Shown: positions 4,246 through 5,928 of the stretch, in pieces
Layout of the letters: the number at the start of each line of letters is the position of its first letter
Numbering within the stretch: position 1 is the first letter of the stretch
NCBI GenBank assembly: GCA_002350465.1
Contig: DEEW01000165.1
Location: forward strand, 521-6,448
Source of the DNA: Lachnospiraceae bacterium UBA2868
GTDB taxonomy: Bacteria; Bacillota_A; Clostridia; Lachnospirales; Lachnospiraceae
DNA: 5,928 nt
Direction of reading: 5' to 3'
Notes under the pieces: generated by a model
Databases searched by the model: none
The model's input: only the letters and a program-made list of their open reading frames with translations
Told to the model about the DNA's origin: nothing
Made by a program: the position numbers and the translations under genes

Positions 4246-5928
4246 CAATCCTGTCGGTAAATCCTGAACATTTTTACATTCTTCATTCAGGCACATCAGC
4301 TTATTCCCTTTGCGGACCATAAGGCTGCCGCATTTTTCACATTTGACATTTACAGGACGCTGCCATGATATGAATGAGCAGTCGGTTCCCGATTCGCATC
4401 CGTAGAACGGACGTCCTTTCTTGGTCTTGCGTATGACAATATCCTTGCCGCAGACTGGACAGGGAACTCCGATCTTTTCCAGGTAAGGCTTGGTATTACG
4501 GCACTCGGGAAATCCCGGGCAGGCTAAGAATTTACCGTGAGGACCGTATTTGATGACCATCATACGACCACACTGATCGCACTTAACATCGGATACCTCA
4601 TCTCTTATCTCGACTTTTGCAAGTTCTTCCTTTGCTTTATTGACCGCTGCTTCAAGATCGGGATAAAAATTCCTGATTATCGTCTTCCAGCCTATCTCTC
4701 CCTCTTCCACATTATCAAGAAGCATTTCAAGATTGGCGGTAAACCTTACATCAACTATACTCGGGAAAGCCTCCGTCATGATCTTGTTAACGGCTTCTCC
4801 CATTTCGGTAACAAAAAGATTCTTATCTTCTTTGACGACATACCTTCTGGCAATGATAGTCGTGATAGTAGGGGCATATGTACTGGGTCTTCCGATCCCC
4901 TGCTCCTCAAGTGCTTTTACAAGCGAACTTTCCGTATAGTGAGCGGGTGGCTGTGTAAAGTGCTGCTTATCATCAATTTCTTTTAAGGTTAATTTCATTC
5001 CCTTCTTAAGATCGGTTAGCACTACATTATCGGAAACTTCTTTATCGTCAGCCTCCTTATATACTTTCAGAAATCCGTCAAACAGACACTTTGAAGCTGA
5101 TACCGAGAATCTGTATTTTCCTGCTCCTATCTTAACATTGGTTGTTTCGTACTTCGGTCCGTTCATACGGCACGCAACAAATCTGTTCCATATAAGAGTA
5201 TATAGCCTTAGCTGATCCCTTGACAGGGAATCCTTAAGCTTTGCCGGCGTCCTTGCAATATCTGTCGGACGAATCGCTTCATGAGCATCCTGTATCTTCT
5301 TGCTGCCTGTTTTCTTCTCCTCAGGCGCATCCGGTTTGGCATATTCTTTTCCGTAGTTTTCGGTAATATACTCTTTTGCGGAAGCAACGGCTTCATCGGC
5401 AATCCTGGTGCTGTCGGTACGAAGATAAGTGATAATACCGATCGTACCCTCACCCTTTATATCAATACCTTCATAAAGCTGCTGGGCAATGCGCATTGTC
5501 TTCTGCGTTGAAAAATTGAGAGTTTTGCCTGCTTCCTGCTGCATAGTACTGGTTGTAAACGGCAGCGGTGATTTTCTTCCCCGCTCGCCCTTTTTCACTT
5601 CAAGTATCTCAAAGGATTCCTTCTTAATATCATTAACTATCTTATCCTTGTCCTGTGAAGAATTAATATTGATCTTCCCGCTGTCGTCTCCCGTAAAATG
5701 TGCCGTAAGCGGTCTCTTCTCACCCTTTGCCGAAAGAAGTGCATCGATCGTCCAGTACTCCTCCGGAATGAACGCTGCTATCTCATCCTCGCGCTCACAT
5801 ATAAGCCTGAGTGCCACAGACTGGACACGTCCTGCGGAAAGTCCCCTCTTGACCTTTGCCCAAAGCACCGGGGATATTTCATAGCCCACCATTCTGTCAA
5901 GCACGCGCCTGGCCTGCTGCGCATTCAC
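4237..5928 (-). CDS. topA: DNA topoisomerase I (type IA), C-terminal part; start lies outside the window
   Basis: TopA relaxes negatively supercoiled DNA by cutting one strand through a 5'-phosphotyrosine link. The 563 visible residues begin inside the family motif VNAQQARRVLDRMVGYEISP. The first GTG is thus an internal valine codon, and about 130 N-terminal residues, including the Toprim metal-binding site, are missing; the full protein would be near 690 residues. Visible motifs are GLSAGRVQSVALRLICERE (29-47), the catalytic ITYLRTDSTR with Tyr168 and Arg170, DAHEAIRPTD (214-223), and TQPPAHYTESSLVKALEEQG (325-344) with IGRPSTYAPTI. The C-terminus has three four-cysteine zinc ribbons: C450/453/470/476, C490/493/511/517 and C530/533/546/551. 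All are complete. Its stop is 3 bases before codY, so the two genes probably share a transcript, terminated after codY. Confidence 0.97.
   Translation of the reverse strand: MNAQQARRVLDRMVGYEISPVLWAKVKRGLSAGRVQSVALRLICEREDEIAAFIPEEYWTIDALLSAKGEKRPLTAHFTGDDSGKININSSQDKDKIVNDIKKESFEILEVKKGERGRKSPLPFTTSTMQQEAGKTLNFSTQKTMRIAQQLYEGIDIKGEGTIGIITYLRTDSTRIADEAVASAKEYITENYGKEYAKPDAPEEKKTGSKKIQDAHEAIRPTDIARTPAKLKDSLSRDQLRLYTLIWNRFVACRMNGPKYETTNVKIGAGKYRFSVSASKCLFDGFLKVYKEADDKEVSDNVVLTDLKKGMKLTLKEIDDKQHFTQPPAHYTESSLVKALEEQGIGRPSTYAPTITTIIARRYVVKEDKNLFVTEMGEAVNKIMTEAFPSIVDVRFTANLEMLLDNVEEGEIGWKTIIRNFYPDLEAAVNKAKEELAKVEIRDEVSDVKCDQCGRMMVIKYGPHGKFLACPGFPECRNTKPYLEKIGVPCPVCGKDIVIRKTKKGRPFYGCESGTDCSFISWQRPVNVKCEKCGSLMVRKGNKLMCLNEECKNVQDLPTGLKG

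Noticed and set aside
4537..4986. Plus-strand open frame of 149 codons
   Set aside because: It lies antisense to conserved topA sequence and shows no family resemblance; it is a by-product of topA codon usage.
5880..5928. GTG at the window edge as the start of topA
   Set aside because: It is an internal valine in the conserved VNAQQARR motif; the N-terminal Toprim domain must lie outside the window.

Overview
The window is a compact stretch of a low-to-moderate GC Firmicutes chromosome, most probably from a motile member of the Lachnospiraceae (Butyrivibrio/Roseburia-like). The assignment rests on a CodY regulator (restricted to Firmicutes), the topA-codY-flgB gene order, AGGAGG-type ribosome binding sites and the flavour of the flagellar proteins. 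It was made by reading the sequence, not by a database search. All seven genes lie on the minus strand, so transcription runs from high to low coordinates.

In order of transcription: the 3' part of topA (DNA topoisomerase I, 5928 to 4237, its start outside the window); codY (4233 to 3451), coupled to topA with a 3-base gap; a 210-base intergenic region; then the start of a flagellar basal-body operon, flgB (3240), flgC (2829), fliE (2329), fliF (2002) and fliG (382, running off the low end of the window). Coding density is very high. The only non-coding stretches longer than 15 bases are the codY-flgB gap and the 53-base flgC-fliE gap.

The 210-base gap separates two transcription units. It holds, in order, a 16-bp perfect palindrome resembling a CodY box, a strong Rho-independent terminator for topA-codY, a sigma-A-like promoter for the flagellar operon (TTGATT, 17 bases, TACAAT), and an 8-bp inverted repeat around the predicted transcription start. 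The flagellar genes encode the earliest assembly steps: the MS ring (FliF), its switch partner (FliG), the ring-to-rod adaptor (FliE) and the proximal rod (FlgB, FlgC). CodY represses flagellar genes in Bacillus subtilis, so its position next to this operon is functionally suggestive.

Nothing here amounts to a new system. The most interesting items are a REP-like hairpin containing GGGGACGGTTC, immediately after the flgC stop inside the operon; the CodY-box-like palindrome and TSS-spanning inverted repeat before flgB; and a condensed topA-codY-flgB arrangement lacking the trmFO-xerC-hslVU block that I recall between topA and codY in Bacillus.
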